A stretch of 13,789 nucleotides of DNA from DAIRVC01 sp036803025 (lineage in GTDB: Bacteria > Chloroflexota > Anaerolineae > Anaerolineales > E44-bin32): NCBI GenBank assembly GCA_036803025.1, contig DAIRVC010000063.1, positions 1 to 13,789 on the forward strand, read 5' to 3'. Below, one piece after another: positions 1 through 6,862 of this stretch. Position 1 is the stretch's first letter; every line of letters begins with the position of its first letter. The notes under the pieces were generated by a model. It did not search any database. It was not told the DNA's origin and saw only the letters and a program-made list of their open reading frames with translations. The position numbers and the translations under genes were made by a program.

Positions 1-15
1 CCGCCGCGGCGATCG

Positions 16-34
16 GCCCGGCGCTATGCCGGGC
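16..34. terminator. Hairpin at left edge, possible terminator
   Basis: GCCCGGC (16-22) and GCCGGGC (28-34) form a perfect 7-bp stem around the loop GCTAT. On the plus strand it is followed by TTCCCC, so the T-run is only two bases. It may end a plus-strand gene lying left of the window or back up termination of murA on the minus strand. The gene on the other side is not visible. Confidence 0.3.
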
Positions 35-58
35 TTCCCCTCACTCGCCTCAGAGGCG

Positions 59-83
59 GACGCCTGAGCCTCAGGCAGGCGTC
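59..83 (-). terminator. Hairpin just downstream of murA
   Basis: GACGCCT (59-65) pairs with AGGCGTC (77-83), a perfect 7-bp stem starting about 10 bp after the murA stop. A competing inner hairpin, GCCTGA with TCAGGC, sits within the same stretch, and CGCCT/AGGCG at 46-58 adds another small stem. There is no T-tract in the minus direction. It therefore looks like a structured 3' end more than a textbook intrinsic terminator. Bases 1-92 show no coding region. Confidence 0.4.
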
Positions 84-92
84 GGCCTGCGC

Positions 93-1379
93 TCAGTTCT
101 CCACCCGCTGAATGCGCGCCCCCAGCCGGCCGAGCTTCTCGTCGATGCGCTCGTAGCCACGCTCGATCTGTCGGATGTTGCGGATGTGCGACTGACCTTC
201 AGCCGCCAGCGCGGCCAGTATCAAGGCCAGGCCGGCGCGGATGTCGGGGCTCTCGAGCTGCTCGCCGACGAGGTGGCTCGGCCCCTGGACGATGCAGCGG
301 TGCGGATCGCAGAGCACGATGCGCGCTCCCATCGAGACCAGCTTGTCGATGAAGAACATGCGGCCTTCGAACATCCAGTCGTGAAACAGGATCGTCCCAT
401 TGGCCTGTGTGGCGATGACGATGGCGATGCTCATCAGATCGGTTGGGAAGGCCGGCCAGGGCATGACGTTGATCTGAGGGATGTGCCCGCGCAGATCGGG
501 GACGACCTCGAGCTTCTGCCCGGCCGTGACCACCAAATCGTCGCCCTCGACCTCCCAGCTCACGCCCATGCGGCCGAGGACCAGGCGGACCATGCCCAGA
601 TGCTGCGGGGCGGCGTTGCGAATGCGCACGTCGCCGCCGGTGACGGCGGCGGCGCCGATGAAGCTGACGACTTCCAGGTAGTCCGGCCCGATGGTGTACT
701 CGCCGCCATGCAGGCGCGCCACACCTTCGATGTGCAAGGTGTTCGATCCGATGTTCTCGATGTTCGCCCCGAGCAGGTTGAGGAAGTGGCAGAGATCCTG
801 GACGTGCGGCTCGGAGGCGGCGTTGCGCAGGACGGTGTGACCGCGGGCGGTGACGGCGGCCATGATGGCGTTCTCCGTCGCCGTGACACTGGCCTCGTCC
901 AACAGGACGTCGGCGCCGCGCAGGCCGTGCTCGACTCGCAGGCTGAGCCCGCCGGCCGTGTACTCGCAGTCCACCCCCAGTGCCTGCAGTGCCAGGAGAT
1001 GCGTATCCACCCGCCGCCGCCCGATGAAATCGCCGCCGACAGGGGGCAGGCTGCCCCGGCCGGCGCGCGCCGCCAGTGGGCCCGCCAGCAGGACGGAGGC
1101 GCGCATGCGGCGGCACGCCTCCGGGTCCAACTCGCCTTGTGGTGTCCCGGCGGCATGGACCCGCCAGGTGTGTGCGTCGAGGACTTCGATCGCGACGCCA
1201 AGGCTTCTGAGCAGGTCGCCCATCGTGCGAATGTCGCCAATGTCGGGCAGGTTGTGCAGGGTGACCGGTTCCTCGGTCATCAGGCACGCGGCCAGGAGGG
1301 GCAGGGCGGCATTCTTGTTGCCGGAGGGGGTCACCTCGCCGCGCAGGGGTTGAAGGCCGTCGATCAGAAAGCTGCTCAT
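93..1379 (-). CDS. murA: UDP-N-acetylglucosamine 1-carboxyvinyltransferase (MurA), Asp-type active site
   Basis: MurA transfers the enolpyruvyl group of phosphoenolpyruvate to UDP-GlcNAc, the first committed cytoplasmic step of peptidoglycan synthesis. The 428-residue product matches the family length (about 420). Lys22 lies in SGNKNAALP, Asp314 (general acid in the family) in FPTDLMS, and Arg381 in DIRAGLALILA. The mobile active-site loop reads PPVGGDFIGRRRVD, so the position of E. coli Cys115 is Asp117 (codon 1029-1031). In known MurA enzymes this change gives fosfomycin insensitivity. The start at 1379 is chosen because AAGGAGG lies 8 nt upstream and because it puts Lys22 at its usual position; a longer reading frame to 1616 adds only unrelated sequence. 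The ATG overlaps the stop of the upstream SAM hydrolase gene (ATGA), indicating translational coupling. Family assignment is secure; the drug phenotype is inferred. Confidence 0.96.
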   Translation of the reverse strand: MSSFLIDGLQPLRGEVTPSGNKNAALPLLAACLMTEEPVTLHNLPDIGDIRTMGDLLRSLGVAIEVLDAHTWRVHAAGTPQGELDPEACRRMRASVLLAGPLAARAGRGSLPPVGGDFIGRRRVDTHLLALQALGVDCEYTAGGLSLRVEHGLRGADVLLDEASVTATENAIMAAVTARGHTVLRNAASEPHVQDLCHFLNLLGANIENIGSNTLHIEGVARLHGGEYTIGPDYLEVVSFIGAAAVTGGDVRIRNAAPQHLGMVRLVLGRMGVSWEVEGDDLVVTAGQKLEVVPDLRGHIPQINVMPWPAFPTDLMSIAIVIATQANGTILFHDWMFEGRMFFIDKLVSMGARIVLCDPHRCIVQGPSHLVGEQLESPDIRAGLALILAALAAEGQSHIRNIRQIERGYERIDEKLGRLGARIQRVEN

Positions 1380-2227
1380 CGCTGAGTCCTCCTTGCAGAG
1401 CTGAGGCGGACCGCCTGTCCGGGGGCGAGGTCGAGTTGGTCGACCGCGCGCCCCTGATTCACGCCGATCTCGAGCAGGCCGCTGCTGCCGATGTAGGCCA
1501 GACTCTCGCCGGGCGCGACCGCGCCGAAGGTGGTGACCAGGTCCAGGATCAGGCCGCCGACGATGACCTGCGACCCGGCCAGGGCCAGGCGTGCGGGAAC
1601 ACTGCCCGGAAGCCACGGTTCAAAGGCGAGCTGCTCACCCTCCCGGTGCAAGATACCCACGCTCGTGACGGCGTTGCCGAACGCGTCGCCGGCGATGATT
1701 TCTCCGACGATCGTGGTCTCGGACTCCAGTTCGCAACGCGGCAGGGGAAAGCGGACCAGGTCGCCGGCCGGCCGGCCGAGCGAGGCGAGCGTCTGGCCGA
1801 CGGCCAGGCGCGCCGCGGCTGGAGCAAGAACATCCCGCCCGTGGAAGGTCCAGCTGGGCTCGGGAAGGCCAAGTATCTCGGCTTGCAGCGCCACGGCCCT
1901 CCAATCGCTGCGGGTGGCGAGCAGATAGGTGAACAATCCGTTGTCAGGACCGACGCAGGCGAAGCCGTTGAATTCGACGGCCAGCGCGCGCCGGGGGGTG
2001 CCCACGCCGGGATCCACGACCGCCAGGAACACGGTGCCGGGCGGGAAGTACGGGGCAGCCTGCCAGAGCAGCAGCGCCGCCCGGCGGATGTCTCCGGGCG
2101 GTACCTGGTGCGTGATATCGACGATCGGTGCGTGCCGCGCCAGGCTGAGCAGGACGCCCTTCATCGCCCCGACGTACGCGTCCAGGTCTCCGAAGTCGGT
2201 CAGCAGGGCGATGGGGCGAGTCTGCAT
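1376..2227 (-). CDS. SAM hydroxide adenosyltransferase (DUF62 / SAM hydrolase family)
   Basis: This 283-residue protein belongs to the DUF62 family, related to fluorinase and chlorinase. Most bacterial and archaeal members hydrolyse S-adenosylmethionine to adenosine and methionine in the cytoplasm. The N-terminal domain begins with ALLTDFGDLDAYVGAMKG (residues 7-24). The hydroxide-activating triad of the family is visible as Asp72 and Arg79 in VDPGVGTPRR and His129 in FHGRD. GPDNGLF is at 93-99. The C-terminal domain carries DAFGNAVTS (181-189) and IGSSGLLEIGVNQGRA (246-261). The triad is that of the hydrolase branch, so a halogenase is unlikely. Start: ATG at 2227 fits the conserved N-terminus; the open frame continues upstream to 2698 but that part lies antisense to the next gene. 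No Shine-Dalgarno is present; TACAAT lies 10 nt upstream, suggesting a leaderless mRNA. It leads the operon with murA. Why SAM turnover is coupled to cell-wall synthesis is unknown. Confidence 0.92.
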   Translation of the reverse strand: MQTRPIALLTDFGDLDAYVGAMKGVLLSLARHAPIVDITHQVPPGDIRRAALLLWQAAPYFPPGTVFLAVVDPGVGTPRRALAVEFNGFACVGPDNGLFTYLLATRSDWRAVALQAEILGLPEPSWTFHGRDVLAPAAARLAVGQTLASLGRPAGDLVRFPLPRCELESETTIVGEIIAGDAFGNAVTSVGILHREGEQLAFEPWLPGSVPARLALAGSQVIVGGLILDLVTTFGAVAPGESLAYIGSSGLLEIGVNQGRAVDQLDLAPGQAVRLSSARRTQR

Positions 2228-2237
2228 TGGCGTTTGG

Positions 2238-2243
2238 ATTGTA
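2238..2243 (-). promoter_or_regulatory. -10 element for SAM hydrolase-murA operon
   Basis: Read on the minus strand, TACAAT ends 10 nt before the ATG at 2227, so transcription would start at or within a few bases of the start codon. No convincing -35 hexamer is seen at 16-19 bp spacing. No Shine-Dalgarno lies between this element and the ATG. Confidence 0.5.
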
Positions 2244-2304
2244 ACTCGACTTGCGCGGTCGGGCGCCTGCGAGCCGCCGCGCCTCGCAAGCCGGCCCCGC
2301 ATGG

Positions 2305-2310
2305 TAGAAT
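2305..2310 (+). promoter_or_regulatory. -10 element for membrane protein-gyrB operon
   Basis: TAGAAT ends 8 nt before the GTG at 2319. The distance suits a leaderless transcript. The -35 region (about 2281-2287) is GC-rich and has no TTGACA-like sequence. Together with the minus-strand element at 2238-2243 it makes the 91-bp gap 2228-2318 a back-to-back promoter region. Confidence 0.5.
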
Positions 2311-2318
2311 CGGACTTC

Positions 2319-3323
2319 GTGAATGCGCGTCCTAACCCCACCGCTGCACCGCCGATCGGCGTCCTGCGTGCCCTGGCCACGGGCTTTGACCGTGTAGCCG
2401 CCCGGCCGGGCCTGATCGTGCCGGCGTTCCTGCTGGATCTCTTCTTATGGCTCGGCCCGCGCCTGGGCGTGGCCGGGCTGTTGAGGCCCCTGGCCGCAGG
2501 CCTGACGGCCCCAGCCGGCGCCGATGCCGTCATGACCGAGCAGGTGGGGGCGATGCGCCAGGCCCTGCTGGACCTGGCCTCGCGCTTCAACCTGTTCTCG
2601 GCGCTGAGCAGCCTGCCGGTTGGCCTCCCCAGCCTGATGGCGGCCCGCATGCCGGAGGCGGCCCCGCTCGGCCCGCCGACTGGCATCGACCTGCCCAACG
2701 GTCTGCTGGTCCTGGCGGTCTGGCTGGCGCTGTCCCTCGTGGGGCTGGGGTTGGGGTCGCTCTATCACGTCTGGGTTGCGCGCCAGGTGGCGCCGCGCAC
2801 GGAGCTGCTTTCAGCGGCGGCCGCCTGGGGTCGGATGGCCTTGCTCTCGCTGGCGGTCTATGCCGGCGCGTTGACGGTCGCCCTGCTCACCTTGCTGGTC
2901 GCTTCGGCGGCGGCCTACTTGGTGCCGCTCCTGGGGCTGGCGCTGGCCTTCCTCGGCTTCAGCCTGCTGTTCTGGGCGGCGGTGTATCTGATCTTCACGC
3001 CGCACGGGATCATTCGCCATCGTTTGAGCGTGTTCCGGTCCGTCTTGGAAAGCGTGCAGATCGTCCGCTGGAACATGCTGGGGACGGTCAGCTATCTGTC
3101 GCTGGGGTTCCTGGTCAGCTATGCCACGAATTGGGTCTGGAGCCTGCCGCTGGAGGACTCCTGGTACGCGCTGCTGGCCGTGGTCGGTCACGCCTTCGTC
3201 AGCGCCACGCTGCTGGCGGGCAGCTACGTCTTCTACCAGGGGCGCAGGGAATGGATGCTGCAGATCCAGCGTACGGTGACGGCCGGTCAGGCGGCAAACA
3301 CGCCGCCGGCCGCCGGCGTCTGA
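2319..3323 (+). CDS. Polytopic membrane protein of unknown function, upstream of gyrB
   Basis: I do not recognise a characterised family. The 334-residue product has about six hydrophobic segments: roughly 31-50, 127-150, 172-193, 196-228 (long, possibly two passes), 252-275 and 283-306. A soluble loop of about 75 residues (51-126) follows the first segment. Between the hydrophobic pairs lies the stretch HGIIRHRLSVFRSVLESVQI (229-248), a basic amphipathic linker of the kind seen in membrane domains related to DUF975 or GlpQ-associated families; that resemblance is weak. The start chosen is GTG 2319, because TAGAAT at 2305-2310 overlaps the alternative ATG at 2301 and would place the transcript start close to the GTG. 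The gene ends 22 bp before gyrB and has no terminator after it, so the two are probably cotranscribed. Confidence 0.75.
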   Translation: MNARPNPTAAPPIGVLRALATGFDRVAARPGLIVPAFLLDLFLWLGPRLGVAGLLRPLAAGLTAPAGADAVMTEQVGAMRQALLDLASRFNLFSALSSLPVGLPSLMAARMPEAAPLGPPTGIDLPNGLLVLAVWLALSLVGLGLGSLYHVWVARQVAPRTELLSAAAAWGRMALLSLAVYAGALTVALLTLLVASAAAYLVPLLGLALAFLGFSLLFWAAVYLIFTPHGIIRHRLSVFRSVLESVQIVRWNMLGTVSYLSLGFLVSYATNWVWSLPLEDSWYALLAVVGHAFVSATLLAGSYVFYQGRREWMLQIQRTVTAGQAANTPPAAGV

Positions 3324-3345
3324 GGACCGGTTGAGGGAGAGCGGA

Positions 3346-5274
3346 ATGACCAAGAAGTCGGTCAAGCCTACCGGCAGCTATGCCGCGAAAGACATCCAGG
3401 TCCTGGAGGGCCTGGAGGCTGTACGCCGCCGCCCGGGCATGTACGTCGGAGGCACGGACGTCAAGGCCCTGCACCATCTCGTCTACGAGGTGGTCGACAA
3501 CTCGATCGATGAAGCCCTGGCCGGCGCCTGCAAGAACATCACCGTCACCATTCACACGGACAGCAGTGTGACGGTCGAGGACGACGGGCGCGGCATTCCG
3601 GTCGACATCCATCCCGAGCAGAAGAAGTCCGCGCTGGAAGTCGTGATGACCAAGCTGCACGCCGGCGGCAAGTTCGGCGGCGACGGTTACAAGGTCTCGG
3701 GCGGGCTGCACGGGGTGGGCGTCTCAGCCGTCAACGCGCTCTCGGAATGGTGCGAGGTCGAGGTGCTGCGCGACGGCCAGGTCCATCAGCAGCGCTACCA
3801 GCGTGGCATCCCCACCGGGCCGGTCAAGGCCATCGGCAAAGCGCCCAAGGGCGTCACCGGGACCAGGACGACCTTCCTGCGCGACCGCAAGATCTTCTCG
3901 GGCGATTTCGACTACCGCTTCGACTCGCTCGTGCAGCGTTTCCGCGAGATGGCCTTCGTGACGCGCGGCGTCACGATCCACTTCATCGACGAGCGCGAGC
4001 AGCGCGAGATGAACTTCTACTTCGAAGGCGGGATCACCTCCTTCGTGCGGTTCCTCAATCGCAACCGCGAGGTTCTGCATCCGGTCGTGCACGTCGACGC
4101 CGAGGTGGAGGCCATTGGGATCGAGGTGGCGCTTCAGTTCACCGATGCCTACGCCGAATCGGTCTACTCGTTCGCCAACACCATCAACACCATCGACGGT
4201 GGGACGCACCTGACCGGCATGCGCGCCGCCATCACGCGCACGATCAACGACTACGCCCGCAAGGCCGGGCTGCTCAAGGACTCGGACCCGAACTTCTCCG
4301 GCGACGATACGCGCGAGGGCCTGACCGCCATCGTCAGCGTCAAGCACCGTGACCCGCAGTTCGAGAGTCAGACGAAAGTCAAGCTCATGAACGCCGAGGT
4401 GCAGACGCACGTGCAGTCGGTGCTGAACGAGGCCTTCAGCGCCTTCCTGGAAGGCAACTCGCGCGCTGGCCGGGCGATCGTTCAGAAGTGCCTTACCTCG
4501 GCCAGAGCGCGCGATGCGGCCAAGAAGGCCCGCGACCTGGTCATCCGCAAGAGCGCACTGGAGAGCCTGACGCTTCCGGGAAAGCTGGCCGATTGTTCGG
4601 AACGCGAGCCGAACAAGTGCGAGCTTTACATCGTCGAGGGCGATTCGGCCGGCGGCTCGGCCAAGCAGGGCCGCGACCGGCACTTCCAGGCGGTGCTGCC
4701 TCTGCGCGGCAAGATCCTCAACACCGAGCGCGCCCGCCTGGATAAGATCCTCTCCAACAACGAGGTCAAAGCGCTCATCTCGGCGCTGGGCACCGGGGTG
4801 GGGGAGAGCTTCGACTTGAGCGGCCTGCGCTACGGGCGGGTGATCATCATGACCGACGCCGATGTCGACGGCAGCCACATCCGCACGCTGCTGCTGACGT
4901 TCTTCTTCCGCTATATGTCCGACCTGATCGATGAAGGGCACCTGTTCATCGCGCAGCCGCCGCTCTTCCGAGTCAGCCACAAGAGCAAAGTGCATTACGC
5001 CTACCGGGAGGAAGACCTGCCTCGGCTGCTGAAAGAGCTGGGCACGACGGCCGACAAGGCCGGCCTGCAGCGCTACAAGGGCCTGGGTGAGATGAATCCT
5101 TCGCAGCTGTGGGAGACCACCATGGATCCGGCCAACCGTACGCTGATGCAGGTGACCATCGAGGATGCCGCGGCCGCCGATCGGACGTTCGACATGCTCA
5201 TGGGGGAGGCCGTCCCGCCGCGGCGGCGTTTCATCCAGACACACGCCCGCGAGGTCCGGAACCTGGACATCTAG
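3346..5274 (+). CDS. gyrB: DNA gyrase subunit B
   Basis: GyrB is the ATPase subunit of the A2B2 gyrase that introduces negative supercoils. The 642 residues match the short GyrB form lacking the insertion found in E. coli. The GHKL ATPase domain shows YEVVDNSIDEALAG (47-60, catalytic Glu48), EDDGRGIP (78-85, Asp79) and GGLHGVGVSAVNALS (119-133). Arg142 is the likely equivalent of E. coli Arg136, the coumarin-contact residue. The transducer has the QTK loop (342-344). The TOPRIM domain has EGDSAGG (Glu431) and DADVDGS (504-510), followed by YKGLGEMNPSQLW (577-589) and the usual C-terminal PPRRRFIQTHAREVRNLDI. ParE is the alternative, but the overall pattern fits GyrB better. Start: ATG 3346 with GAGGGAG about 6 nt upstream; an upstream in-frame TTG at 3331 overlaps that site. 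It is not next to gyrA, recF or dnaA here; its partner is the membrane protein 22 bp upstream. Confidence 0.95.
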   Translation: MTKKSVKPTGSYAAKDIQVLEGLEAVRRRPGMYVGGTDVKALHHLVYEVVDNSIDEALAGACKNITVTIHTDSSVTVEDDGRGIPVDIHPEQKKSALEVVMTKLHAGGKFGGDGYKVSGGLHGVGVSAVNALSEWCEVEVLRDGQVHQQRYQRGIPTGPVKAIGKAPKGVTGTRTTFLRDRKIFSGDFDYRFDSLVQRFREMAFVTRGVTIHFIDEREQREMNFYFEGGITSFVRFLNRNREVLHPVVHVDAEVEAIGIEVALQFTDAYAESVYSFANTINTIDGGTHLTGMRAAITRTINDYARKAGLLKDSDPNFSGDDTREGLTAIVSVKHRDPQFESQTKVKLMNAEVQTHVQSVLNEAFSAFLEGNSRAGRAIVQKCLTSARARDAAKKARDLVIRKSALESLTLPGKLADCSEREPNKCELYIVEGDSAGGSAKQGRDRHFQAVLPLRGKILNTERARLDKILSNNEVKALISALGTGVGESFDLSGLRYGRVIIMTDADVDGSHIRTLLLTFFFRYMSDLIDEGHLFIAQPPLFRVSHKSKVHYAYREEDLPRLLKELGTTADKAGLQRYKGLGEMNPSQLWETTMDPANRTLMQVTIEDAAAADRTFDMLMGEAVPPRRRFIQTHAREVRNLDI

Positions 5275-5295
5275 CCCTCCGGCTGCGCCCACCCT

Positions 5296-5330
5296 CAGGC
5301 TCCCGGACCGCCTTGAGCTCCGGGAGCCTG
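5296..5330. terminator. Shared bidirectional terminator between gyrB and the DUF6498 gene
   Basis: CAGGCTCCCGGA (5296-5307) and TCCGGGAGCCTG (5319-5330) form a perfect 12-bp stem around an 11-nt loop. It sits in the 68-bp gap between two convergent stop codons, 21 bp after gyrB and 12 bp after the minus-strand gene. Neither side has a T-tract, but the symmetry and position suggest it ends transcripts from both directions. Confidence 0.65.
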
Positions 5331-5342
5331 CGCGTCGGGGGG

Positions 5343-6170
5343 TCAGGCGGCGCTCAGGGTCGGCGTGGACTCGAAGCGCGCGTGCGAGCGCAGATGCGCA
5401 GCCAGGTCGATGGCGGTCTTGAGGGCGACCATCACGGCCAGCGCCAGGATCGGCGCACCGAGGGATTTGACCAGCAGGCCGCCGATCAAGATGGTGACGT
5501 GCATCACCACGATGCGGCCGTACGGCCGGGACATCTGCTCCGCCACGTTTACTCGGCGGTACTCCCCGCGCAGCAGGAAGTAGGTAACCAACGAGAGCAC
5601 ATGGCTGGCGAGCAACAGGCCCAGCATCAACACCGCGTCGAACAAGGGGATGTCCGGCGGGCCGAAGAAGGCGAACAGGAACGCGACATGGCCGGCCATG
5701 AAGATCCCGTAGTGCACGGTGAAGAAGGCGATCAGGAAGAGCTTGCCCAGGATGGTCATGCCCGGCGCCAAGGCGGTCAGCGCGCTCTCCACAGGGGGCG
5801 GTGGCGCCGCGGAGGACAAGGCGGCCTGGGTTCGCGCCTCAGCCTCCTGGCGGACCTGGCGGAGGAAGCGGGCCGCCCGCGGGGCGCGCTTCCCCCAGGC
5901 CTGTTCGATTTCGGTCAGCCGCTCGAGGTCTTCCGCTCCGATCGGTTCGCGCTTGCGGACCCGCCTCTGCGCAGGCATTCCCTGGGCCAGGGCCATCTTG
6001 ACGATGTTCAGCCCGCCGACAATCACACTCTCTAACCAGTACAGGTAGAGGATCGTACCGACCTCCCATCCAAGCGTCAGGGCGCCGGCCAGCGGCACGA
6101 GGTTGGTCACGACCAGGAAGCCGGCCGTGATGGCGCGGGCCGCTTCGGGGGAGATCATCGGTTCGTCCAT
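5343..6170 (-). CDS. DUF6498 family membrane protein
   Basis: The function of the family is unknown. The 275-residue protein shows the features I associate with DUF6498: an N-terminal hydrophobic pair with LYLYWLESVIVGGLNIVKM (41-59), FFTVHYGIFMAGHVAFLFAF (149-168), an arginine-containing segment EYRRVNVAEQMSRPYGRIVV (203-222) leading into MHVTILIGG, and KTAIDLAAHLRSH (251-263) near the C-terminus. About six membrane segments are likely (15-34, 38-60, 138-166, 178-200, 218-234, 238-256). Between the second and third lies a charged, probably cytoplasmic insert (about 65-130), rich in Arg, Glu and Ala and ending in a short proline run. Start: ATG 6170 has GCAGGAG about 12 nt upstream and a good promoter (see 6204-6232). 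It is a single-gene unit, convergent with gyrB and divergent from the sigma factor gene. Family call is from pattern memory, not a search. Confidence 0.8.
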   Translation of the reverse strand: MDEPMISPEAARAITAGFLVVTNLVPLAGALTLGWEVGTILYLYWLESVIVGGLNIVKMALAQGMPAQRRVRKREPIGAEDLERLTEIEQAWGKRAPRAARFLRQVRQEAEARTQAALSSAAPPPPVESALTALAPGMTILGKLFLIAFFTVHYGIFMAGHVAFLFAFFGPPDIPLFDAVLMLGLLLASHVLSLVTYFLLRGEYRRVNVAEQMSRPYGRIVVMHVTILIGGLLVKSLGAPILALAVMVALKTAIDLAAHLRSHARFESTPTLSAA

Positions 6171-6203
6171 GTATGCTGCAGCTCCTGCAACCCAGGCTCC
6201 CCG

Positions 6204-6232
6204 AGTATAGACAGCAGGAAGGCGCCGGGCAA
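6204..6232 (-). promoter_or_regulatory. Housekeeping-type promoter of the DUF6498 gene
   Basis: On the minus strand TTGCCC (6232-6227) and TATACT (6209-6204) are separated by exactly 17 bp, close to the sigma-70 consensus. Predicted transcription begins near 6197, giving a leader of about 27 nt that contains the GGAG ribosome binding site. Confidence 0.65.
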
Positions 6233-6280
6233 ACCGCCCCGGCCGCCTGCGGCGCGACTTCCCGGCCCTGACCCCTGTAG

Positions 6281-6286
6281 TACGCT
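6281..6286 (+). promoter_or_regulatory. Possible -10 element of the sigma factor operon
   Basis: TACGCT ends 6 nt before the ATG at 6293; TATAGG overlaps the same stretch as an alternative. No -35 hexamer of either housekeeping or typical ECF (GGAAC-like) type is obvious upstream, so autoregulation by the encoded sigma factor cannot be read from the sequence. No Shine-Dalgarno precedes the gene. Confidence 0.35.
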
Positions 6287-6292
6287 ATAGGC

Positions 6293-6862
6293 ATGCTCGA
6301 TTCCTCGGACGCCGATCTGGCGCGGCACGCCCGGCAGGGGATGGTGGAGGCCTACGGTGAGCTGGTGCGCCGCCATCAGACCTCGGTCTTCAACGTCTGC
6401 TATCGCCTGCTGGCCGACCTGGCCGAGGCCGAGGATATGAGTCAGGAGGCATTCGTTCGTGCTCATCGGCGCCTGGACACCTTCGACCCCGAGCGGCCCT
6501 TCGGGCCGTGGATCCGACGGGTGGCGGCCAATCTGTGCCTCAATCGCCTGCAGCTCAAACTTCCCACCCAGGTGGGGCTCGAGGATGAAGATGACCTGCC
6601 GGCGACCGACCCGCCGCCCGGGCCCGAGCAGATCCACGAGGCACATGAGCGCAGTCAGGCGGTCCGCGCAGCCATCCTCTCCCTCCCGCCTCACTATCGC
6701 GCCGTGGTCGAGCTGCGCCATTTCCATGACCTCTCCTATGAGGAGATCGCTCGTGCTCTGCGGCTGCCAGTCAGCGACGTTCGCAGCCACCTGTTCCGCG
6801 CCCGGCGGCAACTCGCCCGGAGGCTGACGCCCGATGGAACGCTCTCGCACGGGACATCCTGA
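6293..6862 (+). CDS. ECF-type RNA polymerase sigma factor
   Basis: This 189-residue group IV sigma factor would direct RNA polymerase to a specific regulon when released from its anti-sigma factor. Region 2 spans about 21-88, with YGELVRRHQTSVFNVCYRLL (21-40), DLAEAEDMSQEAFVRAHRRL (42-61), the core-binding and -10 recognition helices, and PWIRRVAANLCLNRLQ (72-87). An acidic, proline-rich linker follows (97-115). Region 4 spans about 120-178, with LPPHYRAVVELRHFHDLSYE (131-150) and the helix-turn-helix IARALRLPVSDVRSHLFRAR (152-171). No regions 1 or 3 are present, as expected for ECF. The start is ATG 6293, with no ribosome binding site but a -10-like element at leaderless distance. The final 29 bases overlap the anti-sigma gene in another frame. 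The ECF subgroup was not determined. Confidence 0.93.
   Translation: MLDSSDADLARHARQGMVEAYGELVRRHQTSVFNVCYRLLADLAEAEDMSQEAFVRAHRRLDTFDPERPFGPWIRRVAANLCLNRLQLKLPTQVGLEDEDDLPATDPPPGPEQIHEAHERSQAVRAAILSLPPHYRAVVELRHFHDLSYEEIARALRLPVSDVRSHLFRARRQLARRLTPDGTLSHGTS

Noticed and set aside
186..1385. 399-codon open frame on the plus strand opposite murA
   Set aside because: It is antisense to a fully supported murA; long antisense frames are expected at this GC content. The product is rich in Asp, Ala and Gln with no domain I recognise.
1380..1616. N-terminal extension of the murA frame to 1616
   Set aside because: It lies over the SAM hydrolase gene, has Arg/Gly/Pro-rich shadow composition, and a strong ribosome binding site marks the start at 1379.
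1376..2227. Fluorinase or chlorinase function for the DUF62 gene
   Set aside because: The Asp-Arg-His set typical of the hydroxide-using branch is present, and there are no neighbouring genes for halometabolite synthesis.
3724..5292. 522-codon open frame on the minus strand opposite gyrB
   Set aside because: It mirrors the codon structure of gyrB, shows no recognised motif and extends across the convergent gap. Treated as a shadow frame.
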